Origin: Vibrio pacinii DSM 19139
GTDB taxonomy: Bacteria; Pseudomonadota; Gammaproteobacteria; Enterobacterales; Vibrionaceae
Assembly: GCF_000711795.1 (NCBI RefSeq)
Contig: NZ_JONH01000013.1
Span: 1-64,000, forward strand
Reading direction: 5' to 3'
Length of the DNA stretch: 64,000 nucleotides
The notes below the pieces were generated by a model, which saw nothing but the letters and a program-made list of their open reading frames with translations, ran no database searches and had not been told where the DNA came from. A program made the translations under genes and the position numbers. Position 1 is the stretch's first letter, and every line of letters starts with the position of its first letter. This document shows, in pieces, positions 15,677-25,164 of the stretch.

Positions 15677-16393
15677 TTATTGGCACTGGTTTTCATTATG
15701 CCAATAGACTATCTCACGCACACGCCCCTGTGGATCAATATCCGGCATTGCGGGCAACGTCCTGAGCTGGTGCCAATGCTGAGCAATCAACATCAGCACA
15801 AATGCATCAATTAAATCATCGCTACTGGCGTGTTTTTTGGGCGTTGTGTCGAGCTGTGTGATTAATCGATTTGACCATGGCTGATCAAGGGTGTTGATCA
15901 GCGCTAAACGCTCTTGTACACCTTGGGGCGTTTTCTTACTGTGCTGTAAAGGCGCAGCGTTGATGGCAGCAAACACCACCTCTGGGTGAGACTCACGTAT
16001 CATTAAGTCAGGCTGCTGATTTAACAGCGCATCCACTTGTTTGACCTTAGGCAGAATAAACCAACTCTGTTTAGACAGCCTTTTGCCCAGTTGTTGAGCG
16101 TTGATCTCACACGCTTGCCCATAACTGTCGGCATAAACCGCGTCGCGACAAGGCACCGGAAACACTGAAGCACTACGTTTGATGGTCAAAAACTGACGGG
16201 CAGCTTTATCACACAATCGATCGGGAGTTTGTTGATCACTAAAGCCAATCGGAATATCGATTAAGCTGTGCGCACCGGCAAGCAATGGTTCGGCGTGTTC
16301 CAGTTGATCAACAATATGACACTCGGGGCCATGGGCGCCCAAATGCCAGATAACCCAGCCTGCTTTACAACCATCAATACCGTTTACTCTCAT
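15677..16393 (-). CDS. DUF429 domain protein
   Basis: This 238-residue protein belongs to the DUF429 family of predicted RNase H-like nucleases. The N-terminal strand VNGIDGCKAGWVIWHLG carries the family D-G-C-K/R-x-G-W motif. Further conserved blocks are IDIPIGFSD, SVFPVPCRDAVY, RESHPEVVFAAIN with an acidic residue, and SSDDLIDAFVLMLIA. The aspartates in the first and last blocks are plausible metal ligands. No biological role is established. It is convergent with the Sua5-type gene. Confidence 0.85.
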   Translation of the reverse strand: MRVNGIDGCKAGWVIWHLGAHGPECHIVDQLEHAEPLLAGAHSLIDIPIGFSDQQTPDRLCDKAARQFLTIKRSASVFPVPCRDAVYADSYGQACEINAQQLGKRLSKQSWFILPKVKQVDALLNQQPDLMIRESHPEVVFAAINAAPLQHSKKTPQGVQERLALINTLDQPWSNRLITQLDTTPKKHASSDDLIDAFVLMLIAQHWHQLRTLPAMPDIDPQGRVREIVYWHNENQCQ

Positions 16394-16442
16394 TTTCTCT
16401 CGTACTCCCCCATTGCCGACACTATGATAAAGCCTTTGGTGA

Positions 16443-16473
16443 CAATAAAAAACGCCCCAAAGATGAGGCGTTT
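16443..16473 (-). terminator. Terminator after the subtilase operon
   Basis: AAACGCC (16450-16456) pairs with GGCGTTT (16467-16473); on the minus strand six T follow. It lies 25 bases beyond the stop of the small propeptide-like gene. Confidence 0.8.
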
Positions 16474-16497
16474 GTACTTAGTTACGTCAGCTAATGG

Positions 16498-16836
16498 TTA
16501 CTGAGCGTAGAAACTTCGGATAGGTTCTGGCTCGACGTAGTCAATCAATTCGCTTTGGCTTAGCTTATTGATTTGCTCTTCACGGCCAGAAACCACCAGC
16601 ACTTGCTGTTTTTCGAGTGTTTCCACCACCTCAAGTTGATGAAGGCGAAGAAGCTCTCTGGTTTGTTGTTCAGCCCCGGAATGATACTTGACAAAAAATC
16701 GACTCGGTTGCTGCTTAGCCTGTTCGGTTCGGTTGTCTATTGGCGGAAAAGCAGGATTATCTGCGTAGCTCCAAGCACCAATGCCGCTGCACAATAAAGC
16801 AACGAAACCAAGACTGGTGTAGATTCGCTTCTTCAT
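16498..16836 (-). CDS. Secreted free-standing I9-type propeptide/inhibitor-like protein
   Basis: This 112-residue protein has a signal peptide (about 1-25, hydrophobic core LGFVALLCSGIGAWSYA). The mature part looks like a subtilisin propeptide (inhibitor I9 fold): RFFVKYHSGAEQQTRELL for the first strand and helix, then VVETLEKQQVLVVSG, then LIDYVEPEPIRSF for the last strand. The same pattern occurs in the propeptide of the adjacent subtilase (KYIVKFK and QVEYVEVDP). It follows that gene by nine bases in one operon. The likely role is a separate intramolecular-type chaperone or inhibitor of the protease; this is inference. Confidence 0.78.
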   Translation of the reverse strand: MKKRIYTSLGFVALLCSGIGAWSYADNPAFPPIDNRTEQAKQQPSRFFVKYHSGAEQQTRELLRLHQLEVVETLEKQQVLVVSGREEQINKLSQSELIDYVEPEPIRSFYAQ

Positions 16837-16845
16837 CGCAACTCC

Positions 16846-19200
16846 TTATTGAAACGTCAGTGACCAGCTATTGAGGCGACCACTATCTTGGCGAACACTA
16901 TCAACCGCTTTTAATCTCCACTCACCTTGAGCTTCAAAGCCGCTGAAGTCAACTTGGTAACTGGTACGAATATCCGTTCCTGCACCACCTGCATTATCAT
17001 GCAGCACCACCTCACCACCACTTGCTGATGTCAGCGTTACTTTTAGATCACCAATGTAGCTGTGCGTAATGTCCAGTTCAACCGTCACCACACCAGCGTC
17101 GCCTGAACGATCAACGACGATCTCACTGCTTACGCCTTCGGCGCTATTGTCTGGAATGGCTAGCGCATTGGTGTTGCTGTAGCTCGACGCTGGTTGAGTG
17201 TCAGTGTCTGAGCCGTTATGCGTCGCAACCAATGTCGCACCAGCGTAGGCTTTGTAACCATTAATCAATACTTGGAACGTGCCTTGTCCGGTCACATCTA
17301 AGGTACAAGTCTCTTGGTTGCCACTTTGCCATGAACGACAGTCGTAGTTGTTCTTTGTAGGTTCGCCGTTAAAGAGTACGTACATATCAGCATCACCGCT
17401 GCCACCATTGAGGTTGAAGGTTGCACGGGTCGTATCGGCAGGAACGTCAAAGGTAAACAGCTGAGTGGAGTTTGCCTCGCCCGACAGTAATGCCGTTGCT
17501 ACGCCATTTTTTAACACGTTGCCTTTGATTTCATCACCATTACAGCCTTTATCGAGGTAGGCTTTCGCTGCATCAGCGTTTATCAGGCCATAACCAGTAC
17601 GGTTGTCACGCCCCGCGACATCAATATCGGTCGCCGTTGCCGTTAACGCCTTACGAATTTGCTGGGCGCTACAAGTTGGGTGGTAACTCCAAACAAGGCC
17701 AGCCACTCCGGTCACATGCGGTGTCGCCATCGACGTGCCATTGTAATACTCGTAATCTTCTCCACTTGTGGTCGAGACGGTCACTTCTTGGCCCGATTGA
17801 GCCGATAGCTCTTGACCAAATGCGCGATCAACCGTCACTGAAACCATGCGATAGCGGTCGTTATCATCTAACACAAATGGGTTTTGTAACCCTGGAAGCG
17901 CTTGATTACTGTAGACAATCGCCGCTTTCGCCCCGGCATCATGACACGCTTTTACCGGATCAATTTCCGGACGCACACCCGTTCTCTGGTTTTCAATACG
18001 CTCGGTTAAACACACCTTCTCTGTCATATCGCCACAGTTGTAGCGGCCTGATGAGATATCACACTCTGCTAAAGCGGCGGTAATGCTGCCCGCGACAGGC
18101 GCCGAAGTGTAGGACCCTGATTGAAGGATCTTACGATTGTGCGGTACGACTCCGCGATCAAAACTGCTGATGCCATTGATGGTGATATCAGACAAAACCC
18201 CTTCGCCAACCGTCACCGTAGAGAGCACGGCGACACCCGGAGCGGCAATATCGACCTGATCGGTGGCTTGAGAAAACGCAGCATGATCACGATTAGTATC
18301 GACCGCAGCAACCGACATCACTGCGTCATAAGAAGCAGGATAACTATGAGCGGTATTCCCCGAGTTACCAGCTGCCGCAATCAATAACACACCTTGATCG
18401 TACAGCGATTGCAACGCGTTTTGTTCGGTGCGGCTTGATTGGCTACCACCGAGACTCATATTCACCACGTCTGCCCCGTTCTCAGCACAGGTTTGAATGG
18501 CTTTAACTAAGCTTGAAGAGTAACCCCACCCCGATTCATTAAAGACTTTAACGATATGAAGGTTAACATTTTGGTTGGGCATCACCCCTTTAATACCTTC
18601 GCTGTTAGCAATCGCCGCGATGGTACCGGCCACATGAGTCCCGTGAGCGTTATTGTTGCCAGGCGAACTCCATGACCCGGTACCACTGTCATTGGTTCCG
18701 TCAACACGGTTACCGCTTAAATCGTTGTGGCTCAGATCATACCCCGAGTCGATGATACATACCGTGCGATTGCCTGCGTTGGCATCATCAAGCAACTGGG
18801 CATTAACCGCATTAAAGCCCCATGGCGTAGTTTCACTGAGCAGAAAACGCGGGGGATCGACCTCGACATACTCTACTTGGCTGTTACTGCGTAACGATGA
18901 GAGCTGTTGGTCATCCATCTCAACACTATAAATCGGTTTAGCGCCGAGCTTTTCAATCTTACGTGCGTTTACCTGTTCAAGTACCGACGCGCTAACTTCG
19001 CTCGCCGTCATCACAGGCTCTCCCGAGCGGGAAAATGGCGCGGGTGCATCTTGTTTAAATTTAACGATGTATTTGGTCGGTAAGTCTGCTTCATTAAAGC
19101 CCAAACCGGGTGCGGCATTTGCAATAGAAATGCCGCCCATAGCCACTGCGATCGTTGATAGGGTAAACAACCCCTTGGTTTTACTAATAATGTTGTGCAT
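16846..19200 (-). CDS. Secreted S8 subtilase with PA insert, PPC and P-type C-terminal domains
   Basis: This 784-residue serine protease has a signal peptide (1-29), I9 propeptide (about 42-118) and catalytic domain (about 125-545). Catalytic residues are visible: D151 in CIIDSGYDLSHND, H186 in NAHGTHVAGT, N279 in AAAGNSG and S490 in YNGTSMATPHVTG. A protease-associated (PA)-like insert lies between N279 and S490. Next come a bacterial pre-peptidase PPC domain (about 558-660) and a proprotein convertase P-like beta domain (about 675-784) ending at the stop. It should be exported by type II secretion and digest extracellular protein. The small propeptide-like gene follows in the same operon. 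Confidence 0.95.
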   Translation of the reverse strand: MHNIISKTKGLFTLSTIAVAMGGISIANAAPGLGFNEADLPTKYIVKFKQDAPAPFSRSGEPVMTASEVSASVLEQVNARKIEKLGAKPIYSVEMDDQQLSSLRSNSQVEYVEVDPPRFLLSETTPWGFNAVNAQLLDDANAGNRTVCIIDSGYDLSHNDLSGNRVDGTNDSGTGSWSSPGNNNAHGTHVAGTIAAIANSEGIKGVMPNQNVNLHIVKVFNESGWGYSSSLVKAIQTCAENGADVVNMSLGGSQSSRTEQNALQSLYDQGVLLIAAAGNSGNTAHSYPASYDAVMSVAAVDTNRDHAAFSQATDQVDIAAPGVAVLSTVTVGEGVLSDITINGISSFDRGVVPHNRKILQSGSYTSAPVAGSITAALAECDISSGRYNCGDMTEKVCLTERIENQRTGVRPEIDPVKACHDAGAKAAIVYSNQALPGLQNPFVLDDNDRYRMVSVTVDRAFGQELSAQSGQEVTVSTTSGEDYEYYNGTSMATPHVTGVAGLVWSYHPTCSAQQIRKALTATATDIDVAGRDNRTGYGLINADAAKAYLDKGCNGDEIKGNVLKNGVATALLSGEANSTQLFTFDVPADTTRATFNLNGGSGDADMYVLFNGEPTKNNYDCRSWQSGNQETCTLDVTGQGTFQVLINGYKAYAGATLVATHNGSDTDTQPASSYSNTNALAIPDNSAEGVSSEIVVDRSGDAGVVTVELDITHSYIGDLKVTLTSASGGEVVLHDNAGGAGTDIRTSYQVDFSGFEAQGEWRLKAVDSVRQDSGRLNSWSLTFQ

Positions 19201-19602
19201 CTGCTCTATTCCTTATGGAGCTAATTTTTATTGGTTTTACGCTTGGTCTCATCGTGTTGTACAACTTGACTCAAGTGCACTAGCTATAAGGCATGAATAG
19301 AAAACAACCAAAAGGTAACTAGAGTGAATGTACTAATTTTTAGCAAAGCATCACCAATCCTACTAAAAAAGTGAACTCTCAATAGTGATAATAAAAAAAC
19401 CTTTAAAAGCAATCACTTATTTAGTGAATCAACGTATTAAAGGTCAGCTTATCGCGCTCTTAAACAAAGGCACATGCAAACAGTGATATATGGCTAAGGA
19501 TGGCGAAAAGTTGTTGCAATTTGGTTAAATGGAGTGAAGACTCTAGTATTAAGGCCATGGTTGACCGCCTAGGTTCATTACCTCCAACCAAAGGAGTCTG
19601 TT
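19201..19602. other. Divergent intergenic region, no gene seen
   Basis: About 400 AT-rich bases separate the subtilase and acyltransferase starts and should hold both promoters. I find no RNA gene, repeat or clear operator in it. Confidence 0.5.
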
Positions 19603-20361
19603 TTGCTCGCTTTATTACGCCTATTATTGGCTGGGATATTCATTATTATTACCACGCTATTTGCTAGCGTTTATTGCTTATTTAGCCCACGTAATCCAAA
19701 ACACGTTTACTTTTTTTGTCGCTGGTTTAATCAGTTACATAAGTTGGTTGGCATTAAACTTATCCAACGAGGCTTAAACAACGCCCCAACGCCGAAAAAT
19801 AGTGTCTATATTTCTAACCACCAGAGTGTCTACGACTTTGTCACGGACCCGGGTATGCTCAGACCACGCACGGTCACCTTAGGTAAGAAAGAGTTAATTT
19901 GGGTGCCATTTTTTGGCTTTTTGTATTGGATTACTGGCAATATCATGATTGACCGTCAAGATAAGTCCAAAGCGCGCGATACCATCAAACAGGTCGCTGA
20001 CGCGATTCATCAGCGCAATTTGTCAGTTTGGGCGTATCCAGAGGGCACTCGCAGTAAAGGACGTGGTTTACTGCCTTTCAAGACGGGGGCATTTCGCATG
20101 GCGATTGAAGCGGGTGTGCCGATAACGCCAATGGTGGTCAGCAGTACCCACAATAAGTTCGATCTTAACCGCAGCAATAACGGCATCGTCATTACTGAAA
20201 TGCTTGAGCCGATTGATGTCTCAAATTATAAGCTGAGTGATGCCAGAGCGCTGGCCGAACACTGTCACTCTTTAATGGCGAAAAAGATTGCCCAGCTTGA
20301 CGCCGAAGTCGCCGAGCTTGAGCAGCAAAATGGCACAAGTCAAATAGCGACAGGTCAATAA
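19603..20361 (+). CDS. PlsC-type 1-acylglycerol-3-phosphate acyltransferase
   Basis: This 252-residue acyltransferase makes phosphatidic acid from lysophosphatidic acid. The catalytic H-x4-D motif is in ISNHQSVYDF, and the glycerol-phosphate binding motif is WAYPEGTRSKGRGLLPFK. The block GITPMV-like VPITPMVVSST follows. An N-terminal hydrophobic helix (LLRLLLAGIFIIITTLF) anchors it to the inner membrane. The start is TTG at 19603 with AAGGAG eight bases before it. Whether it is the main PlsC or a paralogue cannot be told from this window. Confidence 0.92.
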   Translation: MLALLRLLLAGIFIIITTLFASVYCLFSPRNPKHVYFFCRWFNQLHKLVGIKLIQRGLNNAPTPKNSVYISNHQSVYDFVTDPGMLRPRTVTLGKKELIWVPFFGFLYWITGNIMIDRQDKSKARDTIKQVADAIHQRNLSVWAYPEGTRSKGRGLLPFKTGAFRMAIEAGVPITPMVVSSTHNKFDLNRSNNGIVITEMLEPIDVSNYKLSDARALAEHCHSLMAKKIAQLDAEVAELEQQNGTSQIATGQ

Positions 20362-20366
20362 TCAAC

Positions 20367-20403
20367 AACGCGGTACCAACATTAATGCTAGTACCGCGTT
20401 CAT
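20367..20403. terminator. Bidirectional terminator between acyltransferase and MBL-fold genes
   Basis: AACGCGGTAC (20367-20376) pairs perfectly with GTACCGCGTT (20391-20400); it serves the convergent genes on both sides. Confidence 0.75.
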
Positions 20404-20409
20404 TTACTG

Positions 20410-21267
20410 TTACCAAGTGGCCTCTTTCATATGAACCTGCGCTCCCAGCTCTAAGCTAAAATCGGTAGCGAGGTTTGGGTAGTGCTGCGCCATGGCATCA
20501 ATGACTTGTTGACTGTTTTCACTGCGCTTTTCAGCGGCAACAAAACGTTCAATCCAAGTATGGGTAAAAGCAATGCTACTGGCGTCTAACTTGCCACCTT
20601 GCTGCATGTGGCCAGGTACGACAAACTTAGGCTCAAGCGCTTGCATCTCTTCAAGCTGAGCTAACCATGCATTGACCTCTTGATCCGATTGCGTATCGGC
20701 CATCCATACGTGCATGCCTTCAACGATCCCAACGTTACCCAGAATCGCCTTTTCACTCGGTATCCATAAATATGGACGATGAGCGAGCACCCCTTGCGTA
20801 CCACGGATCTCAATTTTCGCCCCATCAAGAGTCAGTTGATTGCTATCAACAAGTTCGGGTAACTGAGGGTTACTCGGTGCATTGAACCCCATTTTTGGCC
20901 CCCAAAACGAGACTTTTCTTTCTAATTTTTTCGCGATCGCCTCTCGCACTGCCGCGGTGGTCACTACGTTCGCTTGTGGAAACAGTTTAAGCAACTCAGA
21001 AGCGCCAAAATAGTAGTCAGGATCCGCTTGGCTAATGAAAATTGTTTTCAATGGTTTACCCGCATCAAGCACTTTCGCTGCAATACGTAGTGCGTCTGCA
21101 CGCGTGAAACCTGTATCGATCAACAAGCTTTGTGTCTCACCGATGACTAAGGTTGAAGTGACATTAAAACTGTTGTGGTCGGCGTTATAAACATCAAAAG
21201 TTAGTTCGGTATCAGCGACCGCTGCGCTGGTGGTCATCAGTAGTGCAAGTGTGGTTAAGGCTTTCAT
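20410..21267 (-). CDS. Periplasmic MBL-fold protein with degenerate metal site
   Basis: This is a metallo-beta-lactamase fold protein with a signal peptide (MKALTTLALLMTTSAAVA) when started at 21267. The fold is recognisable from SLLIDTGFTRADALRIAAKV, the FISQADPDYYFGASELL loop and VVPGHMQQGG. The canonical H-x-H-x-D-H loop reads Q80-A-D82-P-D84-Y85, so three of four ligand histidines are replaced while D84 and H220 remain. Catalysis as a standard dinuclear zinc hydrolase is doubtful; one-metal or altered chemistry, or a binding role, is possible. It is divergent from a LysR regulator, its probable controller. Confidence 0.83.
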   Translation of the reverse strand: MKALTTLALLMTTSAAVADTELTFDVYNADHNSFNVTSTLVIGETQSLLIDTGFTRADALRIAAKVLDAGKPLKTIFISQADPDYYFGASELLKLFPQANVVTTAAVREAIAKKLERKVSFWGPKMGFNAPSNPQLPELVDSNQLTLDGAKIEIRGTQGVLAHRPYLWIPSEKAILGNVGIVEGMHVWMADTQSDQEVNAWLAQLEEMQALEPKFVVPGHMQQGGKLDASSIAFTHTWIERFVAAEKRSENSQQVIDAMAQHYPNLATDFSLELGAQVHMKEATW

Positions 21268-21377
21268 CGTTAGCTCCAAATTGGTTGGTTTTTTTGTCGC
21301 TAAGGATAGTAACGCCTAGTTTTATTTCTAAATAGAGCCTATTATTTGCATTATTGTTTCGCAAAACGTGCAGATAA

Positions 21378-22259
21378 ATGGATAGACTCACCGCCGTACA
21401 AGTGCTTCTTGACGTTGCACAGACACAAAGCTTTACCGCCACTTCCGATCGTTTAGCGATGTCTCGGCCTATGGTGACTCGCCATGTCGAAGCGGTCGAA
21501 AACTGGCTTGGTGCACGACTGCTTCAGCGCACCACGCGCAAAGTCTCCTTAACCAGCGCTGGCGAACAAGTACTGCCAGACTTGCAGCGCTGGGTTGAGC
21601 AAGCCAGTCAGTTGGAAGAACAACTAATGCCCAGCCAGGCACTGCGCGGTTTAGTGCGGATTTCAGTGAGTATGTCGTTTGGCTTTTCAATGTTGATGCC
21701 TGCACTGCAAGCATTCCGACAACAGTACCCCGGGATAAAAATTGATGTTGACGCTCAAGATCGTACAGTCGATATGGTCAGTGAACGGGTCGATTTAGCC
21801 ATTCGTACCACCAACACGCCAAACGCGAACTTGATTGGTCGCGAGTTTGCTTTGTGTCACTCTAAATTGGTCGCCTCACCCGCCTACTTAACCAAGTTTC
21901 CAGTGATTGCGAAACCCCAAGATTTAGTCACGCATGCGTGTTTAGGCTATAAAAATTTCGGCCGCCATATCTGGCATTTTCGTCGTGGCGAGCAACAACA
22001 AGAAGTCGAAGTGAGTTGCGATATTACGGCCAACGAAGCCACCGTGTTGTTGCATGGCTCAATGGCGGGATTAGGCATTTCAATGCAACCTGATTATCTG
22101 GCTGACGAAAAGATAGCCAGTGGTGAGTTAGTGTGGGTATTACCCGAATGGCAGTTAACCACGTTAAAAATGTACTTACTCTATCCGTCAAGAAAGCACG
22201 TTTCTCATCCAGTAAGAGCCTTAATCGACTTTCTATTACAATACTTTAAGAACCATTAA
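21378..22259 (+). CDS. LysR family transcriptional regulator
   Basis: This 293-residue regulator has an N-terminal winged helix-turn-helix (LLDVAQTQSFTATSDRLAMS, then RPMVTRHVEAVENWLGARLL) and a periplasmic-binding-like effector domain (GLVRISVSMSFGFSMLMPAL onward). It falls in the large group of CrgA-like LysR proteins. It is divergent from the MBL-fold gene with 110 bases between starts, the classic layout for a LysR protein and its target. The effector is unknown. Confidence 0.9.
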   Translation: MDRLTAVQVLLDVAQTQSFTATSDRLAMSRPMVTRHVEAVENWLGARLLQRTTRKVSLTSAGEQVLPDLQRWVEQASQLEEQLMPSQALRGLVRISVSMSFGFSMLMPALQAFRQQYPGIKIDVDAQDRTVDMVSERVDLAIRTTNTPNANLIGREFALCHSKLVASPAYLTKFPVIAKPQDLVTHACLGYKNFGRHIWHFRRGEQQQEVEVSCDITANEATVLLHGSMAGLGISMQPDYLADEKIASGELVWVLPEWQLTTLKMYLLYPSRKHVSHPVRALIDFLLQYFKNH

Positions 22260-22315
22260 GAATCGCACCTGATTATGTTAGGCTAGTTTTCTGCCGTAAA
22301 AAATGGAACCATGTT

Positions 22316-23848
22316 ATGGACAACATCACGACGAGACTTTCGCTTAGAACGATTGAAAAAGCGGACTACCCTGAAATCGCTCAACTAATGAATTTGGTTT
22401 TCCCCGATGTCGGCGGCGCTTGGCCGCGCAGTACCATAATGGATCTGATCCGTCAGTTTCCTGATGGCCAAATCTGTATTGAAGACAATGGTAAAATCGT
22501 TGGGGCGGCTCTGACGATTAAAGTTGATTACAACCGTTTCTCGCTGCCACACGTCTACACTGACATCATCAATGCAAACGACGTCATTCAGAATAACCCC
22601 AAAGGTGACGCCATGTATGGATTGGATGTGTTTGTCCACCCAGACTATCGTGGCTTACGCTTAGGTCGTCGCTTATATGATGCACGCAAAGAGCTGTGTC
22701 GCAGCAAAAACTTTAAAGCCATTTTAACTGGCGGACGGATTCCAAACTATCAAGAACATGCTGATGAGCTCTCGGTGACTGAATACATCGATAAAATTAA
22801 ACGTCGAGAATTACACGACCCTATTTTGTCCTTCCAGCTCGCCAACGATTTTGACGTTAAGCGTTTGATGCGAAACTATCTGCCTGAAGACGATGCATCA
22901 CAAGGCTACGCGACCTTGCTTGAGTGGGATAACTTCTTTTACGAGGAAGACATCCACTCAGTGCACGATATTGAAAAAACCTTAGTTCGCATTGGTGTGG
23001 TGCAATGGCAGATGCGTGCGATGCGCGATCTCGATGACTTAATGGATCAAGCCGAGTTTTTTGTCTCATCGCTGTCTAACTACAAAGCGGATTTCGCACT
23101 GTTCCCTGAGTTTTTTAACGCGCCGCTAATGGGTCTGCAAGAGGGGCAAAACTCGGTTGAAGCGATTCGTTTTCTCGCCAGCTTCAGTGAAGACATTAAA
23201 CATCGATTTTCACAAATGGCGGTGACTTACAACATCAACATCATCGCTGGCAGCGTGCCGGTATTGGAAGACGAAAAACTGTACAACGTCTCTTACCTGC
23301 TTCAGCGTGATGGCCATATTGAAGCGCAGTACAAGGTCCACATCACCCCGCATGAAGAGAAAGATTGGGTGATCGATGGCGGCGATGAGGTCAAAGTATT
23401 TGAAACCGATGCAGGTCGTATCGGCATATTGATCTGTTATGACAGTGAGTTTCCAGAGCTGGGCCGGATGATGGCAGAGCAAGGGGTACAAATTATCTTT
23501 GTGCCGTTTTGGACCGACACTAAAAACGGTTATCAACGAGTACGAATTTGCTCACAGGCGCGAGCGATTGAAAACGAATGTTATGTTGCTATCGGCGGCA
23601 GTGTCGGCAACCTGCCACGGGTTGATAACGTCGATATTCAGTACGCTCAATCGGCCGTCTTTTCGCCATCGGATATCTACTTCCCACACGATGCGACCTT
23701 AACCGAGGCCAGCGCCAATACTGAAATGATCATCTTTGCCGATGTTGATCTGACCAAACTTAAGCAGCTCAACACCGAGGGCTCGGTGACTAACCTTAAA
23801 CACCGTCGTCACGATATTTACGGCTCGTTCATTACCCCAGATGAATAA
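22316..23848 (+). CDS. GNAT acetyltransferase fused to a nitrilase-family carbon-nitrogen hydrolase
   Basis: A 510-residue fusion. Residues 1-215 form a GNAT domain with the acetyl-CoA loop HPDYRGLRLGRRLYDARK (108-125). Residues 222-505 form a nitrilase domain with the full triad: E265 in ALFPEFFNAP, K340 in QYKVHITPHEE and C374 in ILICYDSEFPELGR. Fusions of this kind occur in proteobacteria as uncharacterised enzymes; they may modify and hydrolyse amides or polyamine-like compounds, but the substrate is unknown. It stands alone with its own terminator. Confidence 0.93.
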   Translation: MDNITTRLSLRTIEKADYPEIAQLMNLVFPDVGGAWPRSTIMDLIRQFPDGQICIEDNGKIVGAALTIKVDYNRFSLPHVYTDIINANDVIQNNPKGDAMYGLDVFVHPDYRGLRLGRRLYDARKELCRSKNFKAILTGGRIPNYQEHADELSVTEYIDKIKRRELHDPILSFQLANDFDVKRLMRNYLPEDDASQGYATLLEWDNFFYEEDIHSVHDIEKTLVRIGVVQWQMRAMRDLDDLMDQAEFFVSSLSNYKADFALFPEFFNAPLMGLQEGQNSVEAIRFLASFSEDIKHRFSQMAVTYNINIIAGSVPVLEDEKLYNVSYLLQRDGHIEAQYKVHITPHEEKDWVIDGGDEVKVFETDAGRIGILICYDSEFPELGRMMAEQGVQIIFVPFWTDTKNGYQRVRICSQARAIENECYVAIGGSVGNLPRVDNVDIQYAQSAVFSPSDIYFPHDATLTEASANTEMIIFADVDLTKLKQLNTEGSVTNLKHRRHDIYGSFITPDE

Positions 23849-23849
23849 A

Positions 23850-23882
23850 AAAAACGGCGCGGGACAACCTGCGCCGTTTTCG
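23850..23882. terminator. Bidirectional terminator between the fusion enzyme and metY
   Basis: ACGGCGCGGG (23854-23863) pairs with CCTGCGCCGT (23868-23877) with one G-U pair, flanked by A and T runs on either side. Confidence 0.88.
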
Positions 23883-23895
23883 TTTTAAGCTTTAT

Positions 23896-25164
23896 TTAAG
23901 CATTTAGAGCTTGCTCTAAGTCAGCCAAAATATCGTCGATATGTTCAATGCCGACAGACAGACGGATCATCTCTGGTGCAACCCCTGCTTGTTTTTGCTC
24001 TTGCTCGCTGAGTTGTCGATGCGTGGTTGAGGCTGGGTGACAAGCTAACGACTTCGCATCACCAATGTTCACTAGGCGCTTGAAGATTTGCAGCGCATCG
24101 TAAAAGCGCACCCCTGCCTCATAACCATCTTTCAAACCAAAGGATAAAATCGCTGAAGGTTTACCACCCATGTATTTTTGTGCGAGCGGATAGTATTGAG
24201 ATTCAGGCAAACCAGCGTAGCTGACCCAACTCACTTTATCGTGCTGCTCAAGATATTCGGCGACTTTGAGCGCATTCTCGGTATGGCGCTCCATTCGTAG
24301 TGACAGCGTTTCCAACCCTTGTAGCAACATAAAAGCATTCATCGGTGACAATGCCGCGCCAGTATTACGCAGTGGCACGGTTCGAGCACGGCCAATAAAC
24401 GCCGCATCACCAAACGCTTCGCTGTATACCACACCATGATAAGACGGCTCTGGTTGATTGAAGACTGGGAATCGATCTTTGTGCTGCGCCCATGGGAATC
24501 GACCAGAATCAATAATCACGCCCCCAAGCGTCGTGCCATGGCCGCCAACATATTTAGTCAAAGAGTGCACCACAATATCAGCGCCAAATTCAATCGGCTT
24601 GCACAGCACTGGGGTCGCAACGGTATTATCGACAATAACCGGCACCCCTTGTTGATGGGCTAACTCGGCGATACGCTCAAGGTCAATGATGTTCCCTGCA
24701 GGGTTACCAATGCTCTCGCAATAGACCGCTTTGGTGTTCTCATCGATAAGTTCAGCCAAACTCTCTGGTTTATCGTCTTTGGCAAACTTCACGTTTATAC
24801 CTTGGTTTGGCAACATATGAGCAAACAAGGTATAGGTGCCACCATATAGCTGCGGCGTAGAAACAATATTGTCGCCAGCTTGAGCCAAAGTCAAAATCGC
24901 ATAGTTGATTGCCGCGCTGCCAGCACTCACCACCAAACCAGCAATGCCCCCTTCAAGAGCCGCCATGCGTTTTTCTAGCACATCGTTGGTCGGGTTCATG
25001 ATACGGGTATAGATATTACCAGGGACTTCTAAATTGAATAAGTCTGCACCGTGTTGAGCGCTATCAAATTCATACGCCACCGTTTGGTAAATCGGCGTAG
25101 CAACTGATTTGGTGGTTGGGTCGGTTTCATAACCAAAATGAATCGATAAGGTTTCGTCTTTCAT
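23896..25164 (-). CDS. metY: O-acetylhomoserine sulfhydrylase (aminocarboxypropyltransferase)
   Basis: This 422-residue PLP enzyme of the Cys/Met metabolism family makes homocysteine from O-acetylhomoserine and sulfide, allowing direct sulfhydrylation. Signatures: SIHFGYETDPTTKSVATPIY at the N terminus, NPTNDVLEKRMAALEGG, and the PLP lysine in IVVHSLTKYVGGHG. The length and the ATPIYQTVAY motif fit O-acetylhomoserine rather than O-succinylhomoserine enzymes. The AAGGA before ATG supports the start. It is a single gene, with the DUF3581 gene divergent to it. Confidence 0.93.
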   Translation of the reverse strand: MKDETLSIHFGYETDPTTKSVATPIYQTVAYEFDSAQHGADLFNLEVPGNIYTRIMNPTNDVLEKRMAALEGGIAGLVVSAGSAAINYAILTLAQAGDNIVSTPQLYGGTYTLFAHMLPNQGINVKFAKDDKPESLAELIDENTKAVYCESIGNPAGNIIDLERIAELAHQQGVPVIVDNTVATPVLCKPIEFGADIVVHSLTKYVGGHGTTLGGVIIDSGRFPWAQHKDRFPVFNQPEPSYHGVVYSEAFGDAAFIGRARTVPLRNTGAALSPMNAFMLLQGLETLSLRMERHTENALKVAEYLEQHDKVSWVSYAGLPESQYYPLAQKYMGGKPSAILSFGLKDGYEAGVRFYDALQIFKRLVNIGDAKSLACHPASTTHRQLSEQEQKQAGVAPEMIRLSVGIEHIDDILADLEQALNA

